DNA of 64,000 nucleotides. It comes from Peltaster fructicola (Eukaryota; Ascomycota; Dothideomycetes). The notes below the pieces were generated by a model. That model saw only the letters and a list, made by a program, of their open reading frames with translations, made no database searches and was not told where the DNA came from. This document shows positions 43,425 through 55,600 of the stretch, piece by piece; within the stretch, counting starts at the first letter, position 1; every line of letters starts with the position of its first letter. Made by a program: the position numbers and the translations under genes. The stretch spans positions 807,501 to 871,500 of the forward strand of contig CP051140.1 in NCBI GenBank assembly GCA_001592805.2, given 5' to 3'.

Positions 43425-45613
43425 TCAACGCGCCGTAGCATTAACATATTCTATAGTCCATCCAGAGTCGTGAGAGTCGTCGCCGCCGCCGCCGCCATGA
43501 AGTACGCTGCCTCCCCATTGCTTGAAGTCGTCAAACTCCCCTTGAACCATTCCCACCAGGATGTATCATGGTTTAGATTTTCGTCATAGTCGTCGCCGTG
43601 GTCTGGAGCCCAGGGTCGATGTTCTTCTATTGGGTTGCCATTGGCATCAGCAAGCACTGACACGAGCGAGCCATGCGAGTCTGTAGTCCAAATGATCGAT
43701 GGTGCAGCAGTTGGTGTTGCTGGGAGCGAAGTGATGCTGAGCACATCATGTGATATTGTGTTGCCGACGATGGGCGGATCGTCTGGCATCGAGTCCGACA
43801 TCTTGTCGTCGTGTACACCACTCGTTTTGAACGGCAGACGAATGGTGCCATTGTTAGGCATAGGCTCGATCCCGAGACTGTCACATATGATGTTGTACAC
43901 CTCAATGTTCTGGAACGGCTGGACCTGGCTGCCCTTGGGATGTGGGAATGCAGGACCTCTGGCCACGAAGATCGCACGCATTAGCGGATGCTCGAAGTCG
44001 TAGCCGTGCAGTCCGCGAGGATGATAGACCTTATTGTTCTTGATGCCGTCTTCGACATTGAATTCGTCTTGGGTGACAATGGCCCATCCAGCCTTGGGCA
44101 CGATCCAAAGAGGCGCGATACGGTTGTTCTTCGAGAAGTGGTAGCGCTCAGGCATATTGCTGTCTCGAAGGTAGATATCAAAGCTGTGCTTGTATTGGTC
44201 TTGTTTGGACTTCTCAAGAAGCTGAGTGTAGAGCTTCTGCAACATCTCGTCGCTGGTATCGTACGGACGCAGACCGTACAGTGGCCAGCCATCAGTGTGC
44301 TCGATCAACGAAGTGTCCAACAGATCTTCTAGCTGGATGAGACGCGAGACGTCCGTCGTTGCCATGCCGTGGTCAGATACCACGATCACATTGACAATGT
44401 CGCTCAGATTTCGTGCATCGATACCGCGGAAGATATCCGCCAGCATATTGTCGGCCCTGGTGATCGTCGCAGTGATCTCAGTGCTGTTTGGACCAAAGTT
44501 GTGGCCATCTGTGTCCACGTCAGGCACGTAGGCAGCAATGAGCTGTGGTCGTGGCTCGTTGACGTTGTATCCTTCATCCTCGACACCTGGTAGATCGAGC
44601 CAGCCTAGTATACGATCAACCTTATGGTCCAGATGCTCGCCGCCATTGAATTCATCCACGTACGCAGGGTCGATGCTTCCTAGATGTGCTTCACTGCCAG
44701 GCCACATATGGATTGCAGTCCGTACGTCCTGGTACTCAGCTGTGACCCAGAAAGGCTCGGCGTTCCACCACTCTGGTTGCAGGCTTCGTGCAGGATCCGT
44801 GTAGTAGAACTCCTGCCCTCTGTCGGGATCCCAGAATGTGTTGCCAACGATGCCGTGGCTCTCTGGGTAGTTACCCGTGGCGAGGGTGAAGTGATTGGCG
44901 AAAGTGACGGATGGAAAAGACGGAAGCATATACTTTGGAGACACACCATCCTTGATGAAGGCATTGAGTGTAGGTGTAATATTACGTTGGAGGAAGTCAG
45001 CTCGAAAGCCGTCCAGCGATATGATGATAGTGGTGGGTAAGAATAGGGATGTTCCATTGCTGATCATTCTGACCAGGTCGACTGACTCTGGAGGCCTGCT
45101 TTGTGAAGCTTTGAAAGCACCGAAAAGCAGCACGACGAACGCAAGCAGTATAAATACGTGCAGGCAGAGGAATCGTGTCCAGCGTAGTATTCGCCATCGC
45201 CTTTGGCTCTGCACCTCACCGAGCTTCTGCAGATCAGCCTCACTTGAGTTTCGACTGCTTCCGATGCTGTGTGATCGATCTCCTTGTTCCACATCGTGTA
45301 GAACCTCCTCTTCTTTCTCGACATCGTCTACGCGAGCAGTTCGACTTTTGTACCATGGCTGTTTGCCTTCGCTCTTGAAAATGGAGCTGAGTGCTGAAGC
45401 ACCGCCTTCGTCTCCAGCCAGCAGTCTTTCCGCCTCTTCTTCTGCCGTCAAGGTCTCACGATCGTGTCGTCTGACATCTGCTGAGGTTCGGAGGCGTCTG
45501 CGAGTGTTGGATGAGCGAGAGGCGCTGTGCTCACTTGAGATGTCCGAACCACTCGCATCTGAGCGCGTATCGCCGTCCGCAGGCGCGACTTTCTCATAGT
45601 CCTGACCTGCCAT
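43425..45613 (-). CDS. Ecto-nucleotide pyrophosphatase/phosphodiesterase (NPP family), with an apparent one-base loss near its end
   Basis: Type II membrane enzyme of the alkaline-phosphatase superfamily that cleaves extracellular nucleotides, like yeast Npp1/Npp2. The 150-residue cytosolic head is Ser/Glu-rich. The anchor helix is FLCLHVFILLAFVVLLFGAF. The catalytic domain follows: TTIIISLDGFRADFL (metal Asp), PSFPSVTFANHFTLATGNYP (nucleophile Thr), YVPDVDTDGHNFGP and VIVVSDHGMA (metal Asp/His), RGLHGYD (His). After WWEWFK the open frame ends in Ala/Thr-rich sequence at 43451. One more G in the run complementary to 43538-43541 gives GEFDDFKQWGGSVLHGG and a stop at 43425, 729 residues, which reads more like the family. 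Outside this tail everything looks normal. Confidence 0.9.
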
Positions 45614-46286
45614 AGCGGCACTTCATAGGCGCATATGTCCCCGCGAAAGCATTGATCGAAGTGTTGGCAGATTGAGTCGGCGTGGTCGGGCAGTATGCCT
45701 TGCAGGAAGAGGCGCAGTCATTCACTTCACAAATTTGGGGCCTCAGGCATAAACGCAGTCCATTGCAAGATAGCTACAACGACTGCGAACTGACAATCAT
45801 GCCACGCTTCATATTACAACGGGCCTGTGAGTCTGCACTGCTGCACTCTCAATAGCTCTGTCATAACTAAGCACTATTTGCGTTCTTTGATGCTGGTAGT
45901 GCAAGCTAAACATTAAATGGTGCAAGTTCAAGGTACTGCTACACGATCTCACGTCGTCTCTGTGACCATTGAGGCCTTCCGCTCAGCTCTGCATCCGCCG
46001 TACTCGCAAAGCTCATCAGGGCAAGAAGCATTGGAACGCTCTGATGATGATGATTGCGAAGAGAAGTCTCGTTCGTTCATGACGCCTTCAATCTCGTCTT
46101 GCATGCGCATTATAATTTTGTGGTCCAATGGTGTGCGCATATAAATCATCTCGCTTGTCCCTCAACGTCCCGATGTAATTAGTTCGAGCGTGCGTATCCG
46201 GCGCACGGAGCGGTGAAGTCGTTGATGTAGCTGTATGTCCTCAGGGAATGTGGATGTCAGTCATCTGACGCAATGATCGTATTTCT
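45614..46286. other. Intergenic region NPP promoter / bHLH 3' UTR
   Basis: About 670 bases between two minus-strand genes. Only a short chance ORF (45917-46144). Confidence 0.4.
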
Positions 46287-47798
46287 TCATCGTCCGTATG
46301 CACCGTATTCCACGCCTTGCATGGCGCCGGCAGGTGCACCTGCAGAGCTGCCATAGTGAGATGCAGTAGGATGATTCAGTGGTGGAAGAGAGAGGCTGCT
46401 AGCGGCACCATTGGTCTGGGAAGCAGACTGGTTGGCGAGCTGGGAGGTGAAGTGGCCGTAGACATGTGGTGCGTTGCCATCAAGTCTTCGCAGGTGTTGA
46501 TGCATGACTGAGATTTCAGTCTTGAGCATCTCGTTCTCCTTATGAGCATCACGTGCATAGTCGGCATCCCTCTGCAGTCGCTGCATCTCGCTGTGAAGAG
46601 TGCGTTCTGTATGCTGTGTGCTCTTGATGTAGTCGATGGCTTTGGTGAGGATTTCCCATTTGCTTGCCTTAGTGCCACCATTGGACGGGACAGCCTTGTT
46701 CAGCTCCTCAAACAGGTCTTTCATCTCGCTTCGTCGTTTTCGCTCTGCCAATTTGTGGCTCACTCGTAGTTCTGGTGTGCGGCTGTAGTTACCAACACCC
46801 GGAGTGCCGCTCTTCTCTGATTGTAGACTCTGTATGGCACGATGCTGCATTGAATGATGGTGAGTCGATAGGCTGTCTGCTCTCTTGTCAGTCTTGCTTT
46901 TCACAAATGCCGGATGCGCCGCACCTTCATCGAATCGTCGCTGCCCGATAGGGAGCTGTGAGTCTGTCGAGAAGACGCTGCTGCGTATCGAGGATGCAGC
47001 AAAACTGTTGTTCCGGGATGGTCCTACGCTCGAATCGTCGCTATTCGACGCACGACGTTCCTCTGGAATTGCTGAATCAGGAAAAGCCCACGCATAACCT
47101 TGAGTTGGCTTTGCAGCAGTCGGATCGGGTCCACCTGGCATACGACCTACAGGCATAATAGGAGGTGCTTGACGAGGAGGATTACTTCTTATGCCAGCGC
47201 GTCCACTGAGAGGCGATAGAGGAGTCTGTCCATTTGGTCGTCGAAGACTGGCTGCAAGCGAGACCTGTGAGCCGTTTGCGCTGCCTTCGTACGGTGAAGC
47301 AGGATTTGCTATGTTGAGGTTAGAGAATTGGTGGACTCGGCTGTCAACGCTACTTCTGCGCGAGTCCAATGCTTGTGGATACTCCGAACTGCCACGATTG
47401 CCATGATCATTGAAACCTTGATTTATTGAGGGCAACATTGATGCTGTGGAGATCGCAGATGTGGGCAGACGTGCAGACTGTGGTGTGTTTGGAATGGAAG
47501 ATCGTGGTGGCGAGTCGTCTGGATTGAGTAACGTGTGTACTTGCAGTCCGCTCGCTGCAGAGTTGTCTGCGACTTGGTTAGGACGATCCAATGTGTGACG
47601 CACAAGTCGAGGATATCTATGGCGTGTGTACTACTCACGTTTGCTATTCGGCTGAGGCCATGTGCCGGAGTCTCGAGGCGGCTCTGCTGTGCTCGATCGT
47701 TGCGCAGGAGAGAGTTGGTGTGACGAGACGGGTAAGCTCTCTGTGAGAGTCGAAATCGAAGGCAGGCCCTGCAATTGTTGCGCGACCGAGCTCGACAT
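46287..47798 (-). CDS. bHLH transcription factor with class-B (CACGTG-type) basic region
   Basis: Two exons, 47798-47639 and 47566-46287, intron 72 nt, 479 residues. The N-terminal 280 residues are Ser/Pro-rich and disordered. The bHLH lies at about residues 315-370: basic region SHKLAERKRRSEMKDLFEEL, loop VPSNGGTKASKW, helix 2 ILTKAIDYIKSTQ. It continues into a coiled-coil extension (TERTLHSEMQRLQRDADYA), so it may be bHLH-leucine-zipper-like. The basic region has the His5-Glu9-Arg13 set that in known bHLH proteins selects CACGTG. The Gly/Ala-rich tail ends MQGVEYGAYGR. It resembles Esc1-like fungal bHLH factors of morphogenesis, but I cannot name the orthologue. Four CACGTG sites lie upstream of it. 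Confidence 0.88.
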
Positions 47799-48330
47799 GT
47801 TTGCTGATCGTGTGTGTGTATGTAATGTAGTGTTGTGTAGGATCGGAAAGTGAGAATGACGCGCGCAGCGAGTCAATTAAGCAGCACGCACGTGGGTGGC
47901 AGATGTAGGCACTGTAAAGACTGGCAAAAAGGTGATAAGCTGCTTCGGAGGGCGCAGAAGGGTCGGTCCGGATTGTCGCAAGCTTGAGCAGGCTGAAGCT
48001 TTCGGTTTATTTGCTGGAGCTCTTTCCCTCAGTGCTGGGAAGAGGAGGAGGTGAAGCTGATCACTCGAGGCTAGGACGGCAACCAGTGGAGTCGCTGCTG
48101 TTGCTGCTTCTGCGGCTCTCTGATGGAGGATTTCTGGTTCGAATAGTGGACAATGCGTGCTGATGATTCTTGTCGAATGGTGTGCGGGGTCCCTTACCCT
48201 ATGCGAGAGAAGGCGTGACTCGAAGTGCGCGAACGATCGTCAAGGGCGCCTTAGCGAAAGATGGACAAAGAGGAATGAGATGGTCGAGAGAGGACCAAGA
48301 AATGAGAGGTACGAATCGCCTCTTGGGTGC

Positions 48331-48348
48331 GCTGCTGCTGCTGCTGCT
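48331..48348 (+). repeat. GCT trinucleotide microsatellite
   Basis: Five to six GCT/CTG units followed by CCTGCTGG, in the bHLH upstream region. Confidence 0.8.
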
Positions 48349-48949
48349 CCTGCTGGTGACCACGGCTGCTCTCGAAACGGCGGACGCTGCAGGTGTTGGC
48401 TGTCGCAAAAATGGTATTAGTCTGTCGCCTGCTGGATGGAAATGGTCGTGATGGTGTAACCTGCGTCTTCACGTGTCGCGCGAGGACGATTCGAAATGTG
48501 CTGACCAGCTCGTCGTCTGCTTGGGTTATTGAAAGGAGATGTATCACGCGGACCAATGCCTTGGGACGTTGAGTTCGCCGCGAAGGAAAGCTCAGACCAG
48601 TGAGGCAACTCAGCTCCTGCTGCTTTGCTGATGTCAGGACTCGGCGCAGGGCGAGGAGAGTGGCGAGAGAATCGTTGTTGTCGTGATCACACCTAGAAGG
48701 ATACGACAGGCAGAGAGGTGTTTTGCGATTCTTGACACTCCGTGGTCATCGAGCTCGTGTCATGAAGTGCTGTGTCTTTTGTCCGAGCGCAAACTGTGCC
48801 TTGCATGAGAAGATGTACTGTTTGGCCCCGATCTGTGACACCTGGTGGGCTGCTATCGTCTCCTTTGCGTCAGGTAGGCCTGCCTGTCGATAGCGAGTTG
48901 CAGGGTGTATCTTGAGGTTGCACAATAGTCGATTGATGGGAACCTGAAG

Positions 48950-48973
48950 GGTGTATGTGTGTGTGTATGTGTC
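48950..48973 (+). repeat. GT-rich dinucleotide repeat
   Basis: Interrupted GTGTATGTGTGTGTGTATGT tract; complement is CA-rich. Confidence 0.8.
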
Positions 48974-50610
48974 AAAGTCGGCACAAGAGGATTAGAACCA
49001 CAGACGATGCCAGGACCACAATAATAGCAGGACTGCTCAACTCGAGTGCAACCAAAACGCAAGCCCTTGACACTGCAGCAGACGATCGTCGCTCAGACTA
49101 ATTGAAAGTCAAGCTTACACGTGCGAATACTCATCCATGGCTGATCAGCACCTGGCTAACCCAAATCACTTTTCAGACTGTCCGTCTTGGTACAAGTGTT
49201 ATGCTGATCCCGCAGCCTGGCTCTGCCATCTCCTCCTCCCGAACGGCCACGGTTGTCCTGACCGGGATCGAATAAGCTCTCGAAAAGGATACAGACTCTT
49301 ATCACGCAACTCTCGTCTCCCGGGACAAGCACAGTCTTGCCCCATTGCCAACCTGCTCTTTGGATGGGTGTCGAGACCACAGTCTGCAGAAGTAGATCAC
49401 GACAGGGCCCACTGGTGCACAGCAGTTCAACGGCAGAAGCCGGTCTGGATTGAGTGCTCCAGTTCTGTCTGGCCACCCAATCTTGCCTCTGCGCATACTG
49501 CTTCCTTTCCTGCCTAGAGTTTGATCCTCCTACTGTTGCACTGTAACGTTGCGTCGAAGCATAGCCGATTGCTCATTATTATATGAGATCTGACTGACAC
49601 TGCGCCAGCTAGATTTGAGCCGTTTTGAGCCAAGCCGAGATCAGACGACAAAACAAGGTTGAGACGAGGCTGCTGCAATGCTCCCTTGCCCTGCTCTACT
49701 TGCCCTTCCACGTGAACGCGATCTTCAACAGCATGCTAGAATCCTGCCAGCAGGTGCGTACAGCTGCATTGCATGCACGCTATCTCGCTGATCATCTCAC
49801 GCGTGTGCTGTAGGTCCACGCTGGCATTGGGTGGTACTCGTCCAATTTCCGCCGTCTGCACCTCTGTGCATTCTTGGTAGCATGCTGCTGCTCCTTGCTC
49901 ATATCACGACTCGCGTGCTCTCAAGCAGGAGCTGCGATTGCAATGTGTGATTCTGGGCACGATTAGTGTTAATTGGCGTGCCCGCGCGCTACATGGCATG
50001 CTCCAGCAGAAAGCGTGCTCTTGTCTCTGCCGCAGCCCTAGCCACTTGAGTAATCTCCGTTAGCTAGAAATCTCGCCAGCAAATCGATTGGAGCAATGGA
50101 AAAAGGCTTCGAGTGCTGCGCCTACCATTCGTCGTCGAGTCGGCCATGTCACCGCGGTGGAAGGACATGTGTCGCTTACACAGCCGTTTCATCGGATGCC
50201 TGCACTGCCTCGAGCTTGGTGCGACCATCGTCGACCAGGTCTCTGGGTTTGCCGTGATACTTCCGCCGACTTCGTGATTGTGACACACTTCGTCGGCCAG
50301 GGCTGCTTCCGTGCTGATAAACGAGCAAGATTGACCCCATTCGCGGATCGTGAAGTAGCGAACCCAATCTCCATCACCACTGTCATCAATTAAACATGAC
50401 CGCTAAGACGTCCGTAAGAAAGCCTGATGGCTGATGACCTGCACTCGACCTGCCGCATTCAGATCGTTCTCTATCTCACTCCACAAAGCCAACGTTGTCT
50501 CACGTACCACGCAGCTCAGTGGTCGTAGCATGAAACCTGACCCATCAGTGACGAGACCGAGGGTCCTCCATACTCAGGTTGACATGTGCTAATAAGGCCT
50601 CGATCGCATT

Positions 50611-51877
50611 TCAAGTCTCTTTCTTTGCATTGTTGGCATCACGGACCCGTCGGCGTGGTATCCTCCAGCTGGTCTCCCATCCGTACAATGCACCACTGCC
50701 AAAGACTAGCGCTGAGCCAAGCATCATACGAGGACTGAGGCTGTGTCCGAACAGCAATGTGCTGAGGATGAACGACACCAGTTTCCTAATGTTCAGCACA
50801 ATCGTGACAGTGACAGCCGAGGACTTTGCTGACAAGAGATTGACACCAGAAATGCAAACCAGCTGTGTCATAGCATTGGCCAACAGTGCCAAGATACCTT
50901 GTGGAAGGCCTTCTGCAGCGTTCCGTGCAGGCGCAGGCAGCCACAGAAGCAGCTCGGTCAAGGCTCCAGAAGTCGTATCACCTTGTGGCATCTGCAGTGG
51001 TGCTGTCGATGCAAGCTTTGCAAATTGTTCCTGAAGACGACTCGAGAAAGGTAGGAAGAATGGTAAACTCATGAAATGTGAGTAGAACATGTTCTCAGTC
51101 CAGCTCGCCTTGTATTTTGTGTATGTCTCCTCAACATAAGCACCCATGAAGGCTGACAGCAACTGGGCCACCAAGAGCACAACCAGGCCGTAAGTGAACT
51201 GAGAGGTCGTCGTCTCGCTGTCTATGGACATCGATTTGCCCTGCCTTCGTCAGCACTATCTGGTAGCTTCAGTCTTGGACCAACCTTGCTCTCAGAGTCT
51301 GCCCAAGCGCTGACAAGCACTCCAACCGTCAGGATGAGGACACTGAGGATCTGGACAGGAGTATAGGATTTGCCTCGCAGCATACCGGCGCCCATCGTTG
51401 TAACACTGCCGAAGCTTCGAAGAATGATATGCACAGGGACGCTGATGTTGAATGCAAATGCCCAGTTGTTGAGCACGTTGATCGCACAGAACATTGCAGC
51501 TATCAGAGCCCAGCGCGAGAGAGGTACGCTGTTCGGTCTGAGACCTAGTCTGCCATCGAATGATGCTTGTGTGAAATATGTAGCGGCCGTGGTGAGCATG
51601 AACTGCAAGAATGTGATCAAAAGGCCTCGGAATTGGTCAGTTGTTGTTGTTGCATGAGGTCTTCGTACTTCATACCACTACCCGGCTCAACACTACCACA
51701 ATTTAGCAGGTATGTCGTGTTGTCACGATATGGACACGTACCGTACTATTGCCTCCAGAGCATAGACCTGCTTTCTGTCAGTGCCCAAATTGTGGTACCG
51801 CCCTCTGCACTCACATTTGCACAGCAACCTCCAAAAATGAGTGCTGTGATGCCAAGTGGATCGAGGATAGATGCCAT
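50611..51877 (-). CDS. UAA-family nucleotide-sugar transporter (Yea4-like), with an apparent one-base loss
   Basis: A multi-pass Golgi/ER carrier of the UAA/SLC35B family; the closest pattern is the UDP-N-acetylglucosamine transporter Yea4, which supplies chitin and glycan synthesis. Four exons: 51877-51815, 51768-51743 (26 nt), 51692-51676 (17 nt), 51625-50611; introns of 46, 50 and 50 nt. Joined, they read ITALIFGGCCANVYALEAIV then RVEPGSGLLITFLQF. Later motifs: INVLNNWAFAFNISVPVHII, LRSFGSVTTMGAGML, SAVTVTIVLNIRKLVSFILS, LFGHSLSP. The frame slips between SADEG and KSMSIDSE. One extra base in the run at 51239-51241 restores GRGKSMS and a 373-residue protein. The sugar specificity is inferred. 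Confidence 0.85.
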
Positions 51878-52613
51878 GCTGAAGAACACCACAAATGCCG
51901 TGGATGGCGCCCTGCAATGCTGGTAGAAGACGAAGGAAAGGTGATGAGACGATTCACACAAGCATGATCGTAGTGAACATTGGTGTTGCTGGCATGAGTT
52001 GATGTTCACTGGAGCAGGAGATGGACACATCTGAATTGGGTCTGTGCTTCCTGACCTTGCACAACTTCAAGTTCTTTATACTCGCAGTTTGCATCAGCTC
52101 TGTCTTCCTTGATTCTCCTCATCTTCGCTGCCTCTGCGATCTTGATTCCACTCTCACTTGATCGCTGCTGCTCGCTGCTTGCATGCCTGTACGACATTCC
52201 CTCCATATTGCATCAAGCAAGGCAAGGCATCGAAGAGATTCTGAAGGGTCTGCCACCTTCATACGCGAACATTTTTTCGGTATGGATGTCTTGTTCTGAA
52301 TCTCGACGTCGGCTGTGGGCAGCATGCGATCGTCGCACGGTGCAGAGTGGTGCAGAACGGAACCTTGGCAACCGTTAAGACAGAATGAAGGCTTGCGCTG
52401 CGGTGGACAGCGTTCCGTTCTGGCAGCATAGGCAGTGTCAGGCTGCTTGATGTTGTGAAGTGATCTATGCCCCGGCTTCCCAAGTGGTCGACACAACAGA
52501 GCAACAGTCTGAAGTGTAAGCAGATCGTGATGAAAGACATCTCATCTGACAAAGCTATACAAACTCTCTATACAATCGCGTCTAGGGGTATCATTAAATG
52601 CAAGGACTACGCC
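51878..52613. other. Intergenic region transporter promoter / kinesin 3' UTR
   Basis: About 740 bases, no supported gene. Confidence 0.4.
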
Positions 52614-55600
52614 TCAAGGTCCATCGCCTTCAGGATCTGGCGTAACACCACCACTCGAGCTGTTGGAGGCGACATATGATCTGTCCACAGCCCATATCCA
52701 TTCACCTCGCTCTTTATCGTTGCGACAAGCGAACAGCCACGCTTTGTTGGTCGCATATATGGCCCACACCTCTAGTCGGACGTTATCTCGTTGCAAGAGT
52801 TTGGCCACTTGTGGCTGTGCATCTATTCGTGAGTTGGTGAGGTTGATGGCGCCAATCTCGTCACCTTCGTTGCTGTACAGATGCAAGTATGGTCGTCGCA
52901 GCTCGACATATCGTCGTATCCAGCGTGTGCCTGTGTGATCCGGAGTGAGAAGCCAACCACCTTTGAGAAGTGAGGCATTCTTTGGGTATTGCTCAACTAG
53001 AGCTGCAAGTGGTGTCTCAGCTTGGCCGTTTGAGCCATTGCCAAATGCCGCGCCTTGTTGTGGTGACTCTGTGTTCGTGCTGAGCAGCATGATCTCTTTG
53101 CCGTATGCCTTAGCCTTCCAAAGATTACAGTACTTGCCAAGTATGTCTTTCTGGCGTTCAGAAGGACCGTCCTGGGCCACAACAGCATCTGGTAAAACTG
53201 CAGCGAGGTTCACCACGCCCCGAGCGGCCTCGATCTCTGCGAAACGCTGTTGCTTGTTGCGCCACTCGAGGAAGTCTCTTATCAATGACACCCCTCTGGG
53301 CTTCCAGTTCGACAGCATTTCCTCTCCTGCGATATACTCTCCTGTGGTATCCATTCGCCAGAGATCACCAGCAGCCTTAGCAGCCGATGGCTTAAGTGTT
53401 ATAGAGTAGCATGCTGCTGTAGAATGCACAACGCGTGTGTTCTGCCACAGTTGCGCGAGCAACGAGTTCTGGCGAAACCATGTCCTTGGCCGGGTCTGTA
53501 CAGCAATACCAAAGACGAAATCCATTGGTCGTGTGACTCGAGACGATGCAATTTTCCATCTGAGCGTCAGCTGTACGCGGTAGTTCTCGATTGTCGGCTT
53601 GTTGAGTAAAAGTGACGAGTGTGCACTGGAATCCCACTGACCGACTATTTTCACACTCGTCGTTCCGTCAGAATTGGTATTGATCGATGGTGGCTCGACA
53701 AGAGACAGCGGGACATCTGCTTGTCCACTGTCGAGATCTGACGTCTTGCCTGACTTGTCCAGGAGGTGGACCTGACCAGCCTTGAAGTGTGTGATCTCTT
53801 CCCATGGCAGCGCGTCGCTTGAATTATGAGTCAGATGCAGCACGACCCTCCTCTGCAAGCCTTGATGAAGCTGAAATGCTCCAGCATCGAGAGTGCTCGC
53901 CTGGACAACCTCAATTGGCTCGTACTCCCCACTCTCGCCAATCTCGAGTATCTGGACTCTCGCAAAGACATCGTGCCGCTCCTTGGAGTAGTACTCGTGC
54001 TCAGCTATTCGAGAGCCACCTTTCCCTGATCGTGGTCGCGCTGATGGTTCTCGCATGTCATCCCAGCTCAACAATTTGTCGAGATGCATGCTTGTGGCCT
54101 TTGCGAAGATGCTGACTCGCAAGCTAGACTCAGGTGGTGCTGTGAGAGGCAAGCTCATTGAATGGACGCTCTCAAATCGAATGGCACCTTCGCCGAAGTC
54201 GCTGATCAGTGATGTTGTGGTAGCTCCACCCTCCTCGGACACTCCAGGGATGAACAGCTGCGCGTGCACACTTGTACCTTCGCGCTCTGCAAAGCCTATC
54301 ATATCGTGCATCACGACGTTGAACTTGAGTGTCGAGCTTGGCGCTTCTGCTGAGGATGGTTCCAGACTGAGGCGCACAATACCGACCACATTTGTCGTGT
54401 ATGGCGAGATAACATCGAGCGTGAAGTCTTGTACCCGACACTCGAAGACTGCTGTCAGAGGGATGTCAGCATCACCGATACGAGTGTACTCTGGCATGCA
54501 GTCATCTTCGAAGGCGTCTTCCAGCTTGAAATGCTGCATGTATTCTGGACGGTCCAAATACTGAATCATCTGCCGCATGACACGCAGCCGAGCATGCAGC
54601 TTCTCCAGCGACCAGAGATGGACTATAGAGTTCTTGAAGTCAACAACCCGCACTGCGATGCAGGGCTTGGCTGCGTCTTCGAGATCAGGATCGTTCGACT
54701 CTTCAGCTGAGATGCCATTTAGCACCAAGTCATAGGATGAGCCGAAGGTATGGCCAATGTCGATGACGGCGAACTGGAACACAATGCTGCGCTCCATCTC
54801 TTGGCTCATGACTTGTGCTTCTTTGAGTGCGCTGGCATTTCGAAGCACAGATGCAGCCATAGCAACATATCTCTGTCTGCGCCAGTGGTCGAGGACATAC
54901 TTTGCGAGTAAGACCTCATTGTCAGTCAAAGCTTTCTGGCCGTCGACTCGCTTCTTGAGCCGTCGAGGTAATCTTGCTTCAGCCAGTTTCTTGGCGAACT
55001 CTGCTTTCTGCTCGACTAATGCTCGTTGCATCTGCTCTTTGACTTGTCGCAGATCTTCTTCCATCTTCAACTTCTCAGCGCGGATCTCGTCAATGCCTGA
55101 ATGGCTCTCTGCATCGTGCAATGCCGTCTCGTATGTTTCTTTCTTCTCATCGAGTTGCTGTTGCATTTCGTCTCGCAGCTCAACAAGGCGCTGACCATCC
55201 TCGTCGCCCTGCCTTGGCGTAGAAGGAATTGTGAGTGCGGTGTCCAGGCTGAAGTTGTCCAGCGTGCCATTGCTCATATACTTCTCTCGTACGGGATGAG
55301 AGCTAACAGATTCAGCATCTTCGTCGACAGCACCGTTAGTTTCAAAGAGCTTGCTCTCCGGTCGTGCCTTGCGGACAGCTCTGACCTTCTGAAGATCATC
55401 GAAGAGATTGTCAAGCTCGTCGTCAGTTAATGCTGAGATCTTCTGATCTGGTCCAATGACACTGGAGATAGCCTCTCGTCTTGCAAAATTCCAGTCTGTG
55501 TCTCGTCCAGACACTCGCCAGGGTGCGGGTGATGCTGTGCCGGACACTGCTGCATCGCTGTCGAAGTCTGACAGTGCATGGCTGATTGTGCTGGTAGTCC

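Larger units (their letters stand above)
47799..50610. promoter_or_regulatory. Long upstream region of the bHLH gene with four CACGTG sites
   Basis: 2.8 kb without a supported gene, between the bHLH start and the transporter stop. CACGTG at 47889-47894 (about 90 bases before the bHLH ATG), 48470-48475, 49118-49123 and 49709-49714. About 0.7 would be expected by chance over the whole block. It also holds CTG and GT simple repeats. Long 5' regions are common for fungal developmental regulators. ORFs here (for example 49137-49517) lack coding character. Confidence 0.5.

Noticed and set aside
44895-45599. 234-codon plus-strand ORF
   Set aside because: Antisense shadow of the NPP gene, which has strong family motifs.
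49137-49517. 126-codon plus-strand ORF upstream of the bHLH gene
   Set aside because: Cys/Arg/Ser-rich chance sequence with an antisense ORF of similar length.
28828-51877. A physical glycosylation gene cluster (GT34 and UAA transporter; DUF3405 nearby)
   Set aside because: The genes are 10-30 kb apart with unrelated housekeeping genes between them.
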